64,000 nt of DNA from Saccharomycopsis fibuligera x Saccharomycopsis cf. fibuligera (GCA_001936135.1 CP012822.1:806001-870000); one strand, 5' to 3'. Positions 33,628 to 43,991 are shown, counted from the stretch's first letter. Program-made: numbers and translations. The notes: generated by a model not told the origin, from the letters alone.

Positions 33628-34280
33628 ATCTTTGCTTTTTCGTTTGCAGTGTGTTGTAGCTCTTCAAGATTTCAAGTTCTCTATGTTCTAATTACACTTT
33701 TGTTTTAATGATACGCTTTAAAGGATTAACCCAGCTGAAGGTGTGTAGGTATTTCCTGCTAAAAATGAAAACAACTGCTGTTGACCTTAATCTTGTGCTG
33801 GCGTTTGTTTTTTACGTGTTTGGAAGGTCGCGTTTTAATTTTATTTATTTTATTTTGCTTTTTTGGTTTTTTTCCAGGATCGGAAATTGTGATGTTTTTG
33901 GATTACGTAAGATCACAGACCGTCAACATGGCTGAATATACATTAACGGAATGAACAGCGTCCCGGAAATACGATAAAGGCTGCCGCTTCAAGACTAAAT
34001 AAGTGAACCAAATACTCGATATGGCTCAGCTGACCTTTTGTGCTGCTGCCGACAGGCTGTGTGACTTTCTGAAAGCTCCAAGGGCAAAATGCCTTTTACT
34101 ATAATGCACAAAAAAAAATTAATCACAACGCGTTCATGAACAGATTGCTTTTGTGGTCGATTAGGTTTCGTGCTTTTTGTCCTATGTGATTTCGGTGCAA
34201 CTCATCAGATACTTTCAAAATCCACAAACGACAAACATCCAAATAATTTCAATATCAATATTAACAATCAACAACTAACC
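33628..34280. promoter_or_regulatory. Divergent promoter region of SWI6 and the subtilase gene
   Basis: 653 bp between two divergent starts. An A-rich leader ending AACTAACC precedes the protease ATG. No recognised operator. Confidence 0.55.
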
Positions 34281-35664
34281 ATGGTTTCGCTATGCTGGAT
34301 TTGTAACGTGTTGCTTTTCGTCCTTGTGGCAGATGCAACCAACTACATTATTCAAACCGATCCATCCAAAACTTTGGATTTTTACAAGATAAAATATCAA
34401 ACACATTTTGAAGCATTACAAGCAACTGATTCTTTTCCTCAAATATTCAATTTTGGCAACATTACTGGTTTTCAAGGAGAGTTTTCTCGCGAATTCCTTC
34501 AATCGCTTTATGATGAGCCTTCAGTGTTGGAAATTTCTGCGGATAAGTTTTTTAAGTTGGATGATGTTCAGGAGTTTGCTCCTAGACATTTGGCAAGATT
34601 AAGTCAAAGAGAGGCTTTAAAAGATAATCGTATGAGGAATACCTCTCAAATTTAATGAAAAAAGATATTCAATTCTTAACTAACTTTTTCTTTTCATCAT
34701 AGAAGCACTAGATTATGTTTTTGACCCAACTTTGGGAATTGGTGTCGATGTCATGGTTATTGACAGTGGGATTAATAAGGCTCACCCGGAATTTACTGGA
34801 AGAGTAAAACAACTTGCCAACTTTGTTGGGGAATTTGATGTTGATGATGTTATAGGTCATGGTAGGTAGTTTCATTTACTTTTCTTTTTTGTCTTTCTTT
34901 CCTTTTTTATTTTTTTTTTTTTTTTTTTTTTATTGATTGCTAACTTAAGTCAAAACAGGAAGTGCAATTGCAGGGGTCATTGGATCTGAAACATATGGTG
35001 TTGCTAAGAAATGCAATTTAGTAGACATCAAGGTAACAAACAAAGAAAGAGTCACTAAATTGTCAGACGTTATTAGAGCATTGAAGTTGGTGACAGAAGA
35101 AGCAAAGACAACAGAGAGACCAACAGTGGTTGTTCTTGCTATGAGTGCCAAAAAGGATAAACTATTGAATAGTATTATAGAAAACATTATTGAGCAAGGG
35201 ATACCCGTAATAACGTCCGCGGGAAACGAAGGAGGCTTGGGCTGCAACTATTCTCCTGGTTCCGCCAGTGGTGTTTTGAGTGTTGGATCCATTGATGATT
35301 CAAATGATAAGATTGCCAAATTTTCAAACTGGGGCGCATGTGTGGATATGTTTGCCCCTGGAGTTAGCGTATTGACTACTGGAAATGTTGACGATTATGT
35401 TACCAAGGCTAGTGGAACATCAATTTCCGCTGGTATAGTAGCAGGTTTGACTGCATATTACATGGGTCTGGGTCAAACAGGATTAGAAGCAGTCTATACG
35501 GTAAGTTCTATTGTTGTTGTTGTGTCATCGGAAAAATGCTTCTAAATACTAACCTAACTTAGATTAAAAAAATTGCTACACCAAATACTATTCATGGTCT
35601 TTTTTTGAAACCATACACGGTAAATAAGATTGCATATAATTGTGATGGACATCCAACTTGGTAA
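34281..35664 (+). CDS. Secreted subtilisin-like serine protease, four exons
   Basis: Exons 34281-34629, 34703-34861, 34959-35500 and 35563-35664 join in frame to 383 residues. Residues 1-19 (MVSLCWICNVLLFVLVADA) form a signal peptide. An I9-type prodomain follows (NYIIQTDPSKTLDFYKIKYQ ... SVLEISADKFFKL). The S8 catalytic domain shows the full triad: Asp137 in VMVIDSGI, His169 in GHGSAIAGVIGS and Ser324 in SGTSISAG, with the oxyanion Asn259 in SAGNEGG. The chain ends NCDGHPTW without a transmembrane or GPI signal. It belongs to the proteinase K/cerevisin group and should be made as a zymogen and secreted or sent to the vacuole. Each intron has yeast-like signals (GTATGA, GTAGGT and GTAAGT donors; CTAAC branch sites; AG acceptors). 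All catalytic residues are present, so it looks functional. Three introns are unusual for a yeast gene. It converges on the membrane-protein gene 211 bp away. Confidence 0.88.
34630..34702 (+). other. Subtilase intron 1 (73 nt)
   Basis: Donor GTATGA, branch TTAACTAAC near 34677-34685, acceptor CATAG. Unspliced reading meets a stop soon after the donor, while splicing restores the QALDYVFDP... sequence leading to the catalytic Asp. Confidence 0.85.
34862..34958 (+). other. Subtilase intron 2 (97 nt)
   Basis: Donor GTAGGT, an internal poly(T) run of 22 nt (34910-34931), branch GCTAAC at 34939-34944, acceptor ACAG. Splicing joins GHG to SAIAGVIGS and so creates the catalytic His motif. Confidence 0.87.
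35501..35562 (+). other. Subtilase intron 3 (62 nt)
   Basis: Donor GTAAGT, branch TACTAAC at 35547-35553, acceptor TTAG. Splicing is in phase 0 and adds the last 33 residues after the catalytic Ser domain. Confidence 0.85.
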
Positions 35665-35875
35665 AAGGAGAATTTTTGTTTGAGCAAAGTTTTATAGAAA
35701 GATAATACATTATATTGAACTAATACAGAACTTGAATCAAAGAGAAGTAAGCAAACGTTATGCAGAGACATATTGTAAGATGGAATAGTAAGGAAACAAT
35801 ATGAAGAAGAATTGGAACTAGGAGTAGCAGTAGCAAATTATAAAAGAAAAAAATATTGTAAGTTAATTCAAAAGT

Positions 35876-36558
35876 TCAAGCCAGGAGCTTAAACAGTCTA
35901 GGGGTAAACATTATTGAGCTTTTTTTATTTTTTCCAATGGGCTCAACCAATGAATCGACATCGCTTTTTATAATACCCATCCGGCTTTTTCTTTCTGGAC
36001 TAGATTGAATCTTGCCGCTTTGAGGTTTTGACAGAGGATCTTTAACCATTAGTTGAGGTTCAATTTCATATTTTGTAGCAATATCTTCAGCGCTGTAGTT
36101 TATAATATATTCTTTAGAGGCCCTAAACTGAGACTTTTGCCAGGACTCATTTTCAAACAATGATGAACTTATTGATTCCTCATCATCTTTATCCGAATTT
36201 ATGCCATTACCAAGACCATCACCAGCGCGACGTTGGCCGCTTCCAGTTAAATCATCCTCAGTTGTCTTGTTTGCTCTCCAGGCAAGGAATACGAGAATTG
36301 AGATGAATAAAAGAATAGCTAATGGGATTCCAATGCCTAATCCAACAGCTAGGGCTTTTTGGTTGCTTTTTTGACCCACGGCGTTAGCCGAATTGCCGAA
36401 TTCATATTTCGGGGATGTGTTATTTATGTCGGATGAGGATGATGAGGATATTACAGAAGTTACTAGGGTGGAACCAGTAGTGACCAGGGGTGCCACTCCG
36501 GTAAATACTGCTTTGTTATTTGGTGATTTTGATGGATCCGTTATCCTTGTTATTGTGG

Positions 36559-36598
<40 letters not shown>

Positions 36599-36706
36599 GG
36601 AGGTTGAGGTATCTGACGGGGATATCACGGTAAGGAAAGATGTACTGGTTACCATCACAAATGTTACGTCGCTCATTTTTAAATAGTCTTCAAATAATAT
36701 ATTCAT
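35876..36706 (-). CDS. Single-pass membrane protein with Axl2/Tos2/Skg6-type transmembrane segment
   Basis: A 276-residue protein, or 266 if it starts at the second Met (36676). The N-terminal part (to about 117) is Ser/Thr/Asn-rich with a run of 13 Asn and no clear signal peptide. A transmembrane segment follows at about 120-142 (AVGLGIGIPLAILLFISILV), whose GxGIPL entrance recalls the segment shared by fungal Axl2, Tos2 and Skg6 proteins. The cytoplasmic tail of about 130 residues begins with RANK and carries Ser/Asp-rich and Lys/Arg-rich patches, ending MFTPRLFKLLA. Such proteins act at the bud neck or cell cortex in yeast. The likeness is confined to the membrane segment, so function is unproven. 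It lies tail to tail with the subtilase gene. Confidence 0.6.
36554..36598. repeat. TTG trinucleotide run encoding poly-Asn
   Basis: About thirteen units, read as AAC codons on the minus strand, in the extracellular part of the membrane protein. Confidence 0.9.
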
Positions 36707-38638
36707 GTATTTCGTTTTGGTAGATTATTCGAAATTTTAAAAGTTCAAAATCACCCCAGTTGAAAAGGAAGAGAAAAAGAAAGTCAATCAAAAGAGGTGA
36801 CTTGAGCAGACATTGTGGTCAAGAGGTATGGAAATTGAGTCTTTTATAAAAAGGGTACTGAATAATGGTGACTGACGAGTAATTTCATGTTACATGTTAT
36901 AGATAGAAACGTTTTAAATAAGTAAGGAAAAAAAACTAACTAGGTAAGTAAGTATTCGACTCGACTTAGAGGCGTATGTTTTACAAAACAATAAGGAACG
37001 GTGTCATCATCACAACAGTAATGCTTTGTAATGTTGCAATTGCACAGTACAATTAAGTTTTCAAAACATCATGCTCCATACAACTACACTGTATCGTGAC
37101 GCAAAAAGTTGATCTTGACGTGGTTTGATAAAATGATTGATGGTTAGAAGGGTTTCAGCGCAGTAATAAAACAATTGGCAGTCTGCTGAGCCAATAAGCT
37201 TTCTAGGGTTTTACTGTTTCTTTTCTAAGTTGAGGCGGCCGTACATACTGGTACACGAATAGCAATCAAATACACCATGAGGAACATTAAATGTCCTTAA
37301 TTTGGTAATATGTTTAGTTAAAGCAAAACTTTGATTTTTCGTCTGCGATTGGAGATAAAGCTCGCGCATATGCATAGTAAAGCAGGTCGAAGCATGGAAA
37401 AGTAGGACGTGTATGGAACAACAGTGTTTGAAAGTTTTAAGGATTTTATGAATTAGAATTGTGTAAGTTTATTTACTGGTGCTATCCCCTGATCTCCTGG
37501 GGTTTAGAGTAAATGTTCAGATTTAAAAATAGAATGAAACTTTTTAATTCTGTTTGCACATTTACAGACTGGGGCTAGGAAAAAAAATCACTCAGTAGGA
37601 TGCTAACATGAGGCAGGCGAAGAACATAAATTCCGATGGTGATAATAATAATGATGATAACAGTCATCGTGTCTTTAGTCTCCGCATCATTCGTGCTGAT
37701 ATTTTTGTTTTTGTCTTTGGCTTTTGAAATTGTTGTGTGGGTTTCCGCTGTATAGCTTAGGCACAGACCTGTTACGTAACCATAAAACACACAAAACTTT
37801 CAGACAAATAAGGGCGGAGATACCGTTTCTGCGGGTCTATCGCTAATGGTGCTCGTAAATACAAGAAACGCCCTGTCGAATAATACGAGCATCTCCGCTG
37901 TGTGAAATTAAGTACTGCAAACGGTCACCAAAGACACCACAACTTCGAACTAGTTGAAGGAGATACAAATGCGCACACCTCTCTACCAACAACTATATGT
38001 AATTTGCTCTTCAACTAAATAGAGCAAATATTCATCAACTATCGAATCAGAAGCCAGCGATATCTGCACTAGTAAGCTGGGGTGGGTCCAACTTTGGAAA
38101 GTAGTGTCACTGCGGTAATTTTGTGTATCTTTGTAGAATGCTATGCAGTTAGCTGATTCAGCCGGGTAGCCCCGTTCCACTGTATTTAGTGGGCAAAATA
38201 GTAACATGATTTTTCCTTTTGGTGAATATTCGGTTACGCTCAAGTGATCAGCGGAAAAAATACCAACAACTATTGGGTGATTCTGACATTGCTGGCACCA
38301 CTTACAAGAATACCAGAATACAGCCCAAGAAATGTTGCAAAGATAGGCTGACCGGTGGGCTTGAATGGTACGACCGGCGTAAGCGGCCTTTGTATGTCTT
38401 AACTGGATTTACGGTTTATGATTTTTGTGTTTCACTCAAGCGATGAGGAGACAGCTCAAGTATATAAGTGTAGACTTCTCCTCATCTTTAGAGGACGTTT
38501 ATGTTGTAGGTTTATTGTAAATCATCATTAACAACACTATAAACAACAAACCAAATACCACTACTATACCCCTTTATAGTCATAGTCTCGCTTTTTCATA
38601 CAAATAAAAACATAAACTCAACCACACATAATCCAAAA
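36707..38638. promoter_or_regulatory. Divergent intergenic region, 1.9 kb
   Basis: Lies between the membrane-protein gene (minus) and the Cox26-like gene (plus). Short frames here (60-86 codons) have no recognisable features. A TATATAAG element at 38459-38468 sits about 175 nt before the Cox26-like ATG, followed by an A/C-rich leader. The rest is unexplained. Confidence 0.55.
38460..38468 (+). promoter_or_regulatory. TATA element of the Cox26-like gene
   Basis: GTATATAAG about 175 nt upstream of the ATG, a usual yeast distance, in front of an unstructured A-rich leader. Confidence 0.5.
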
Positions 38639-38821
38639 ATGATTGCTACTAGAATCCTTAGAACCGCTGCCGAAAGACACCCACTTAGAGTTGGTGCTAA
38701 CAGTCCACTTCGTGTTGTCCGTCATATTTCTGGTTGGGCTGCCTTCATGGTCACTGTTCTTGGATGGCCAATGATCCCTGCTACTTACTCCAGACTTACT
38801 ACTGGTGCTAACCGATACTAA
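38639..38821 (+). CDS. Small mitochondrial inner-membrane protein, Cox26-like
   Basis: A 60-residue protein. The first 28 residues (MIATRILRTAAERHPLRVGA...) are Arg-rich and free of acidic residues except one Glu, as in a mitochondrial presequence. A single hydrophobic helix follows (GWAAFMVTVLGWPMIPATY) and then a short polar tail. S. cerevisiae Cox26, a 66-residue subunit of complex IV and its supercomplexes, has the same plan and a matching LGWP...YFSK/YSR motif at the same place, as I recall its sequence. The gene has its own TATA element and an A-rich leader, which argues that it is real in spite of its length. Another tiny respiratory subunit cannot be excluded. It converges on the peptide-precursor gene. 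Confidence 0.55.
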   Translation: MIATRILRTAAERHPLRVGANSPLRVVRHISGWAAFMVTVLGWPMIPATYSRLTTGANRY

Positions 38822-39466
38822 GCAGCGAAAGCAAAACTGTGCTGAATAAACAGCTCCGTATTGCGCCGTCTAACGACCTTTTCATGACTCTACAATTACG
38901 ATCACCGCCTTATTTTTGTTCTGTCTTTTTTCTGAAATGATTTGACCTTCAAATAATTACATTACTGCTTGAAAGAAAAAAGCTTGCCAATCATTTTGAT
39001 ATTCCACTTCTCTTAGAATTGATATTCTGCTCGCCTTAGATTATTTTTATGTCCTTTTATTTACGTGTTTAATTATTCCGTTTTGCATTCAATTTAACTT
39101 AATATTATGCCCATCTGCATTTTACATATTCTAACTTGAGTTCATGTAAGCTTTTCAATTGAAGAAAGTAGTGCTATTCAATAATGGATCTTACAATTGT
39201 TTGTTATTCCTTCTGCGGATTTTCAGCAAAGTTTTTAGAAAGAAAAATCACCCATATTGGTTGTGATGACATTTCAAAACACCATTAAATCTTTCAATTG
39301 CCTTATATACTCTATCATAAAAAAAAGAAGAAAAATATTCAATATAATAACATAAACATATATGTAAAATTCAGACCGAGAATAGACGAAGTTGGAAAAA
39401 AAAAATTAAATCTAGGTGTAGGAAATACACCATCTGTTTAGTAAAATTTCCAACAAACATAAATAC
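38822..39466. other. Convergent intergenic region
   Basis: 645 bp between two converging small genes. AT-rich with TATATA/TAAATA words suited to 3'-end formation. Nothing else seen. Confidence 0.6.
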
Positions 39467-39796
39467 TCAAGCAGCTGTAACTACAGCATTAGTAACATCC
39501 TTTTTGACAATTTCCAAAGTAGTAGCAGCCGCAACCTTCAATCTTGGATCATAAGTGTCTTCATGTTGACCTTTCTTGGCTTCTCTCTTGTCAACGCCTG
39601 TTGGTTCAGTGTCTCTAAGTCTTGGATCTAAGGATGGCTTAGTGTGATATTGAGCCTCAGCAGCTCTCTTTTCAACACTTGTAGCAGCCACAACCTTCAA
39701 TCTTGGATCATAAGTGTCTTCATGGTGACCTTTCTTGGCTTCGACAGAAGCAATGAGAGCAAAAGCAGCAAGGTACAAGTATGTTGGGATCTTCAT
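39467..39796 (-). CDS. Small secreted precursor with three dibasic-bounded peptide modules
   Basis: A 109-residue protein. Residues 1-20 (MKIPTYLYLAAFALIASVEA) are a clear signal peptide. The rest divides into three modules, each with a core of D-P-R-L: KKGHHEDTYDPRLKVVAATS ending VEKR; AAEAQYHTKPSLDPRLRD ending VDKR; EAKKGQHEDTYDPRLKVAAA ending IVKK and a short tail. The KR sites are Kex2-like, and the AAEA and EA that follow them resemble the dipeptide spacers trimmed by Ste13-type aminopeptidases in alpha-factor precursors. Modules 1 and 3 are near-identical in DNA (58 of 60 bases). This is the plan of fungal Kex2-processed repeat proteins, including pheromone precursors, but the peptide does not resemble any alpha-factor I know. 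The receptor, role and processing are unknown. A TATA element precedes it. Confidence 0.8.
   Translation of the reverse strand: MKIPTYLYLAAFALIASVEAKKGHHEDTYDPRLKVVAATSVEKRAAEAQYHTKPSLDPRLRDTEPTGVDKREAKKGQHEDTYDPRLKVAAATTLEIVKKDVTNAVVTAA
39524..39583. repeat. 60-bp direct repeat, copy 1
   Basis: Matches 39683-39742 at 58 of 60 positions, 159 bp apart. It encodes module 3 of the secreted precursor. The preserved frame and near identity point to a recent duplication or conversion. Confidence 0.95.
39683..39742. repeat. 60-bp direct repeat, copy 2
   Basis: Second copy of the 60-bp repeat. It encodes module 1 of the secreted precursor, including the KKG-H-EDTYDPRLKV core. Confidence 0.95.
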
Positions 39797-39913
39797 AGTG
39801 TTTTAATGAAGCAAATAAAAATATGGATAAGTAGTAATAAAATGTTGATATTCAAATAGATTTCGCATTCAAGCACAATAAAAATTATTGGCTCTGAGAG
39901 ACTTGAGCAGCTA

Positions 39914-39920
39914 TTATATA
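39914..39920 (-). promoter_or_regulatory. TATA element of the secreted precursor gene
   Basis: TATATAA on the minus strand, about 118 nt upstream of the ATG at 39796. Confidence 0.5.
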
Positions 39921-40484
39921 GTATTTCTTTACACCTTCCTTCCTAGCACGATATTAGATGGCCGGATTATTTACAAATGTGCGTTTATTTTTAATAAAAC
40001 TAAAAGTATCTAGACTGGCTCTTTGGTGATTGCAATAATGGTAATGATTATTCTCGAAAGCATGATAAGGCACAATCAGAAGAATCAAAAAGAAATAAAA
40101 CCAAAAACAGAAATTGACTAACGCACCACAGACTAGCTATAGCTAAATAGGGCCAACCTAAAAACAGCTAGCAATATCATCGTAAGTCTCAAGACAGTTC
40201 GAAAATCTTGTGCCATTGCTGTTACTTGCGGCCACTGGCCATCATATCTTATGGTTTAATTTTAGTACTCTATCACAAGTTAGTTTGTTTCTTTTGCATT
40301 GATGCAATTGGTACTGTTATAAAGACCATCAAAGCTAACTACAGTGAAATGGCAACGCTTCAATTGTGAAGTCACGTACTTCTATTTTGCCGGGCCTGTA
40401 CTGTGTGAAATTGTATTGCATTGTGTTAAATATGCTCCAACATGCCTCCTGCAGCTGCGGATGGACTCGATCTGCACGCAAATT

Positions 40485-40485
<1 letters not shown>

Positions 40486-40521
<36 letters not shown>
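40486..40521. repeat. Poly(A) tract, 36 nt
   Basis: An uninterrupted A run in the gene-poor interval. Confidence 0.95.
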
Positions 40522-40523
<2 letters not shown>

Positions 40524-42287
40524 ACAGAAACGCATAAACTCGATATTGTCCATGTCTTTTGATACGAATAACGAGATTTTTTGAGCATACATCAACAAGC
40601 CAAGCTCTGTATCCATATAACTCCATGTATTTCTAGACTATAGGTAGAATTCCTAAGTCAACGCAGCAAGCATGTTCAGCTTACTGGGGCTTCTCAAAGC
40701 CACACCTATAAAGTCGCCAGCAGCTTGCAGTTTCGCAACTTGCAGAAAGTATGGAGCTTGAGGTAAAATTAGTCCAACGAGGAACGACCTAAGTTGGCAA
40801 AATCAAAATTTAACTCAAAGGGGCTGTCAGGAACTAGATGCGCTCTGTATTAGGAAACTTAACGATGCGCATCTCATAGAAGTGTCTAGCGATAGTGTCC
40901 ACATCAAAAATTATTCGTATATGTTTTACGGTTTTATTTACCCTATGTATGTATTTATCGGCTCTTTGTACTTTTCTGCCATAGAAATATTTTGAAAAAA
41001 TTTGGCTATACCTTATTGCAAAGTCCCAAAAGATCTCATTCATAATCTTCGTAACCTGCACAAGTCACCTGCCAAAAACATATTACGGAATGACTACACT
41101 CTGAAGCCACTGTGCGACTCGTAATACGTTTCTCACACTTTTTTTGGCCGGTTTCTAGTCTCCTTAGTGTGTAATTATAGCTTAGGCAAGAACACATCAC
41201 AAAGCAGATATACGAGTATCTGCGGCAAAATGTGCCCTATCCTGAGAAAAATGAGGGTTAAACCACGAAAGCAGCTTACGCAAGAAATAACACTAGAAAA
41301 AAGGTCGCAAAAGTCCTAGTAAGCTAACCAGCCAGCATGCCGCTCTATAGACATGGCTAGTTATTTCGTGATTTTTTCAGTTCCCATCATTCGAACTGTT
41401 TAAACTTGCATGCGCTAGTTTGCTTTTATCTATTTTTTTCCGCTACTTATCTGCAGGATATTACAACACAGGCAATTTTCAAATAACCATAGATATGTTA
41501 TTTAGCAACTAGGTTAGTCTTTCTACGTTTGAGGTATAGCCACGTCCACGCGTGCCAAAATCGGTATTAATAGGTTATATATTCAGTAGTTTAGTGGCTA
41601 TTTTATACTACCTGCCTATACAGGTCCTGTGATATATTGATTGATTGGTCTCCCAGCACAAGCTAGTCACTTATAACTAGCTAGCTAGCTGACCTTGCTA
41701 TCTTGAAATTTTAGTGAGCCAACGCTATAGTTGCTGGAAAATATGCTAAATGCGGACATGAAGGTCGGTGCCACGCAAGTAGAAGGTCGCAAGTACTAAA
41801 GGTTCTCACACACGACGGTCTTTTAGATATAATACCGCCGACTGATCGATATAATCCAACAGCTTTACAAAATGGCGAAACAACAATCAAGTCAAATAAC
41901 CGTTTGTAGTTGATAAGATTTATGATCGGATCTTCGTATTTTAAGCGTTATTACAACTGAGATAATTCTTTGAAACAAGATTCTATTACATAAATTCAGA
42001 ATTCAGACTGCGAGTTTACGGCCAACAAAACAAACGGCAGAAAGCAAGCAAGCAAGTACATAAATGAAATAAAATCAATTGATAAACCATAACCATAAAT
42101 AAATTGGGCAAGATAGCGAACTGTATATATAATGTTAAAAAAATGTATAAAATATCTAAAAAATTCACATGTCGCCGAACAGCATTATCCACCTGACCAG
42201 CAGATGGAAACAATTGAAACCAGACACAAGAACCTTAGGAGCTTACCAACTTAGAAACTGAGAAGCTCAGATGCTGAGAATGGAATA

Positions 42288-43850
42288 TTATGCTGAGGCA
42301 GCGGCAGTGGTGGCGGCACCAGAAGCATCAGCTGCACCGGTAGCAACAGTATTATTAGCGGCTGCGTCAGCAGCCGAAGTTGCACCGGCAGCACCGGCCG
42401 CTGGGGCGGGGGTGGTAGCAGTTAGAAGAGTAGTTGGGGTAGCGGAGACTGCATTGCTAGCTGATGCGGCAGTGGCTCCAGTAGCAGCAGTGGCTCCAGT
42501 AGCAGCAGTGGCTCCAGTAGCAGCAGTGGCTCCAGCAGCAGCAGCAGCAGCAGCAGCATTAGAGATGGGGGTTGAAGGGGTTGCAGCACCGGTGGCAGCC
42601 GCAGCACCACCAGGAGCACCGGCGGTGCCAGTTGGATCAGTACTGTTGGAAGCGCCAGAGACTCCAGAAGCAGCAGAAAGGTTAGACTCTCCGGGAATGT
42701 TAGCACCCTCAGCAGCATTAGCACCCTCAGCAGCATTAGCAGCTCCGGTTGCAGTGGCACCATTAGTCGCACCAGAACTAGGGCCAGATGGGGCAGTGGC
42801 ATTGGAAGCTGGTGGCAATGCACTTCCAGCTGAGCCATTATTGTCACCATCAGCAGACTTGGTTTCAGACGCATTTGGAGCACCAGTAGCAGCCGCAGGA
42901 GCACCGGCAGAAGCAGAAACCCCAGAGGCAGTAGTGTCGGAAGAGCCAGTTGCGGTAATATCATCTCCTGAGTACCCTGAAGCCCCAGTTGCAACCGAAC
43001 CATCTGATGCATCCGTAGCAGCACCAGCAGAACCAGCAGCAGAACCAGCGACTGTGGCATTGGAGAAACCACCAGCAGAGCTAGAAAGGCCGCCGCCGGC
43101 ACTATCGGCCAATCCTGGCAAGCCCGATGAACTGCCGCTCTCAGAGGCAGCATCAGCAGTTGAAGCAGAGGAAGAATCGGAGTCGGCAGTGGAAGCTGAA
43201 GCGGAAGCAGCGGCATTGGAAGCACCGCCTAAGTCGCCATCAGAAGAAGTATCGGCAAGATCCGAAGCACCTGAAGCACCTGAAGAGTCTGAAGGTGAGC
43301 TGGATGCCTCTGTGCCAGCAGGGGCAGTAGCATTAGCACTATCGGATGCACCAGTAGCGCCAGTAGCACCAGAAGGTGCATCACCAGCATCGGAAGCATC
43401 GGCGCCAGAAGCGCCAGAAGCGCCAGAAGCAGCGCCAGAAGCAGAACCCTGTTGGATCAATTGCTGAAGGTGGACAATCTCTTTGCTAACTATGCTTTGA
43501 AAATTGTCGAGTTCTTGAAGTACAGCGGCATTGCCATTTTCACCAGCAGCGCCAGCGACACCTGAAGCGGCAGCAGCAGAAGCAGCGCCAGCAGCACCTA
43601 AAGCAGAAGCAGAAGAGTTACCACTCAACGCAGTGTCAGAAGTACCGGCGTCAGCGCCGTCTGAGGAAGAAGAAGCGCTAGACGAAGCAGAGTCTGTAGC
43701 ATCTGTAGCTTCAGCACCAGAGTCTGTGTCAGTAGCAGCAGCGCTACCAACGGAGGAGCCAGCACCAGCCGTGGAAGTTGGTGACACACTATTGATTGGG
43801 GCAGCACTAATGGCTAGCACGCACAATGCTAAGGTGGTGATGAATTTCAT
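42288..43850 (-). CDS. Secreted Ala/Ser/Gly-rich low-complexity protein
   Basis: The ATG at 43850 gives MKFITTLALCVLAISAAPIN, an evident signal peptide. An upstream in-frame ATG at 43955 would bury it, so I use 43850 (520 residues). The mature chain is almost entirely Ala, Ser, Gly, Thr, Asp and Asn. The one complex stretch, near residues 120-145, reads LQELDNFQSIVSKEIVHLQQ and is probably an amphipathic helix. Internal repeats include (ATG)-type Ala-Ala-Thr-Gly units and AEGAN pairs. The C-terminus has no convincing GPI-addition signal, so release into the medium or non-covalent wall association is more likely than anchoring. Long Ser/Thr tracts suggest O-mannosylation. I do not recognise a named orthologue. 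The TATATATA box about 135 nt upstream supports expression. Confidence 0.75.
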   Translation of the reverse strand: MKFITTLALCVLAISAAPINSVSPTSTAGAGSSVGSAAATDTDSGAEATDATDSASSSASSSSDGADAGTSDTALSGNSSASALGAAGAASAAAASGVAGAAGENGNAAVLQELDNFQSIVSKEIVHLQQLIQQGSASGAASGASGASGADASDAGDAPSGATGATGASDSANATAPAGTEASSSPSDSSGASGASDLADTSSDGDLGGASNAAASASASTADSDSSSASTADAASESGSSSGLPGLADSAGGGLSSSAGGFSNATVAGSAAGSAGAATDASDGSVATGASGYSGDDITATGSSDTTASGVSASAGAPAAATGAPNASETKSADGDNNGSAGSALPPASNATAPSGPSSGATNGATATGAANAAEGANAAEGANIPGESNLSAASGVSGASNSTDPTGTAGAPGGAAAATGAATPSTPISNAAAAAAAAGATAATGATAATGATAATGATAASASNAVSATPTTLLTATTPAPAAGAAGATSAADAAANNTVATGAADASGAATTAAASA

Positions 43851-43983
43851 TTTCTGTTGTGTCTTTACTTTGAAGCTCAAAATTTTATATCTATGTTTGC
43901 GGTCTGCTAACTGTCCAGTTTTAGTTAGCCAACAACGCGAATGATGAAGCGACATAACCCGATGCCGGCAGCCAGTCGCTCAC

Positions 43984-43991
43984 TATATATA
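43984..43991 (-). promoter_or_regulatory. TATA element of the Ala/Ser-rich secreted protein gene
   Basis: TATATATA about 135 nt upstream of the ATG at 43850. Confidence 0.5.

Larger units (their letters stand above)
39797..42287. other. Gene-poor interval, 2.5 kb
   Basis: Upstream of the peptide-precursor gene and downstream of the Ala/Ser-rich gene, both on the minus strand. It holds a TATA element near the precursor, poly(A) at 40486-40521 and AGCTAGCT-type palindromic words near 41680. Short frames show no domain. No tRNA or LTR recognised. Confidence 0.6.

Noticed and set aside
41588-41640. A tRNA A-box-like word (TAGTTTAGTGG)
   Set aside because: No B box (GGTTCGAATCC-like) or acceptor stem pairing follows at the right distance.
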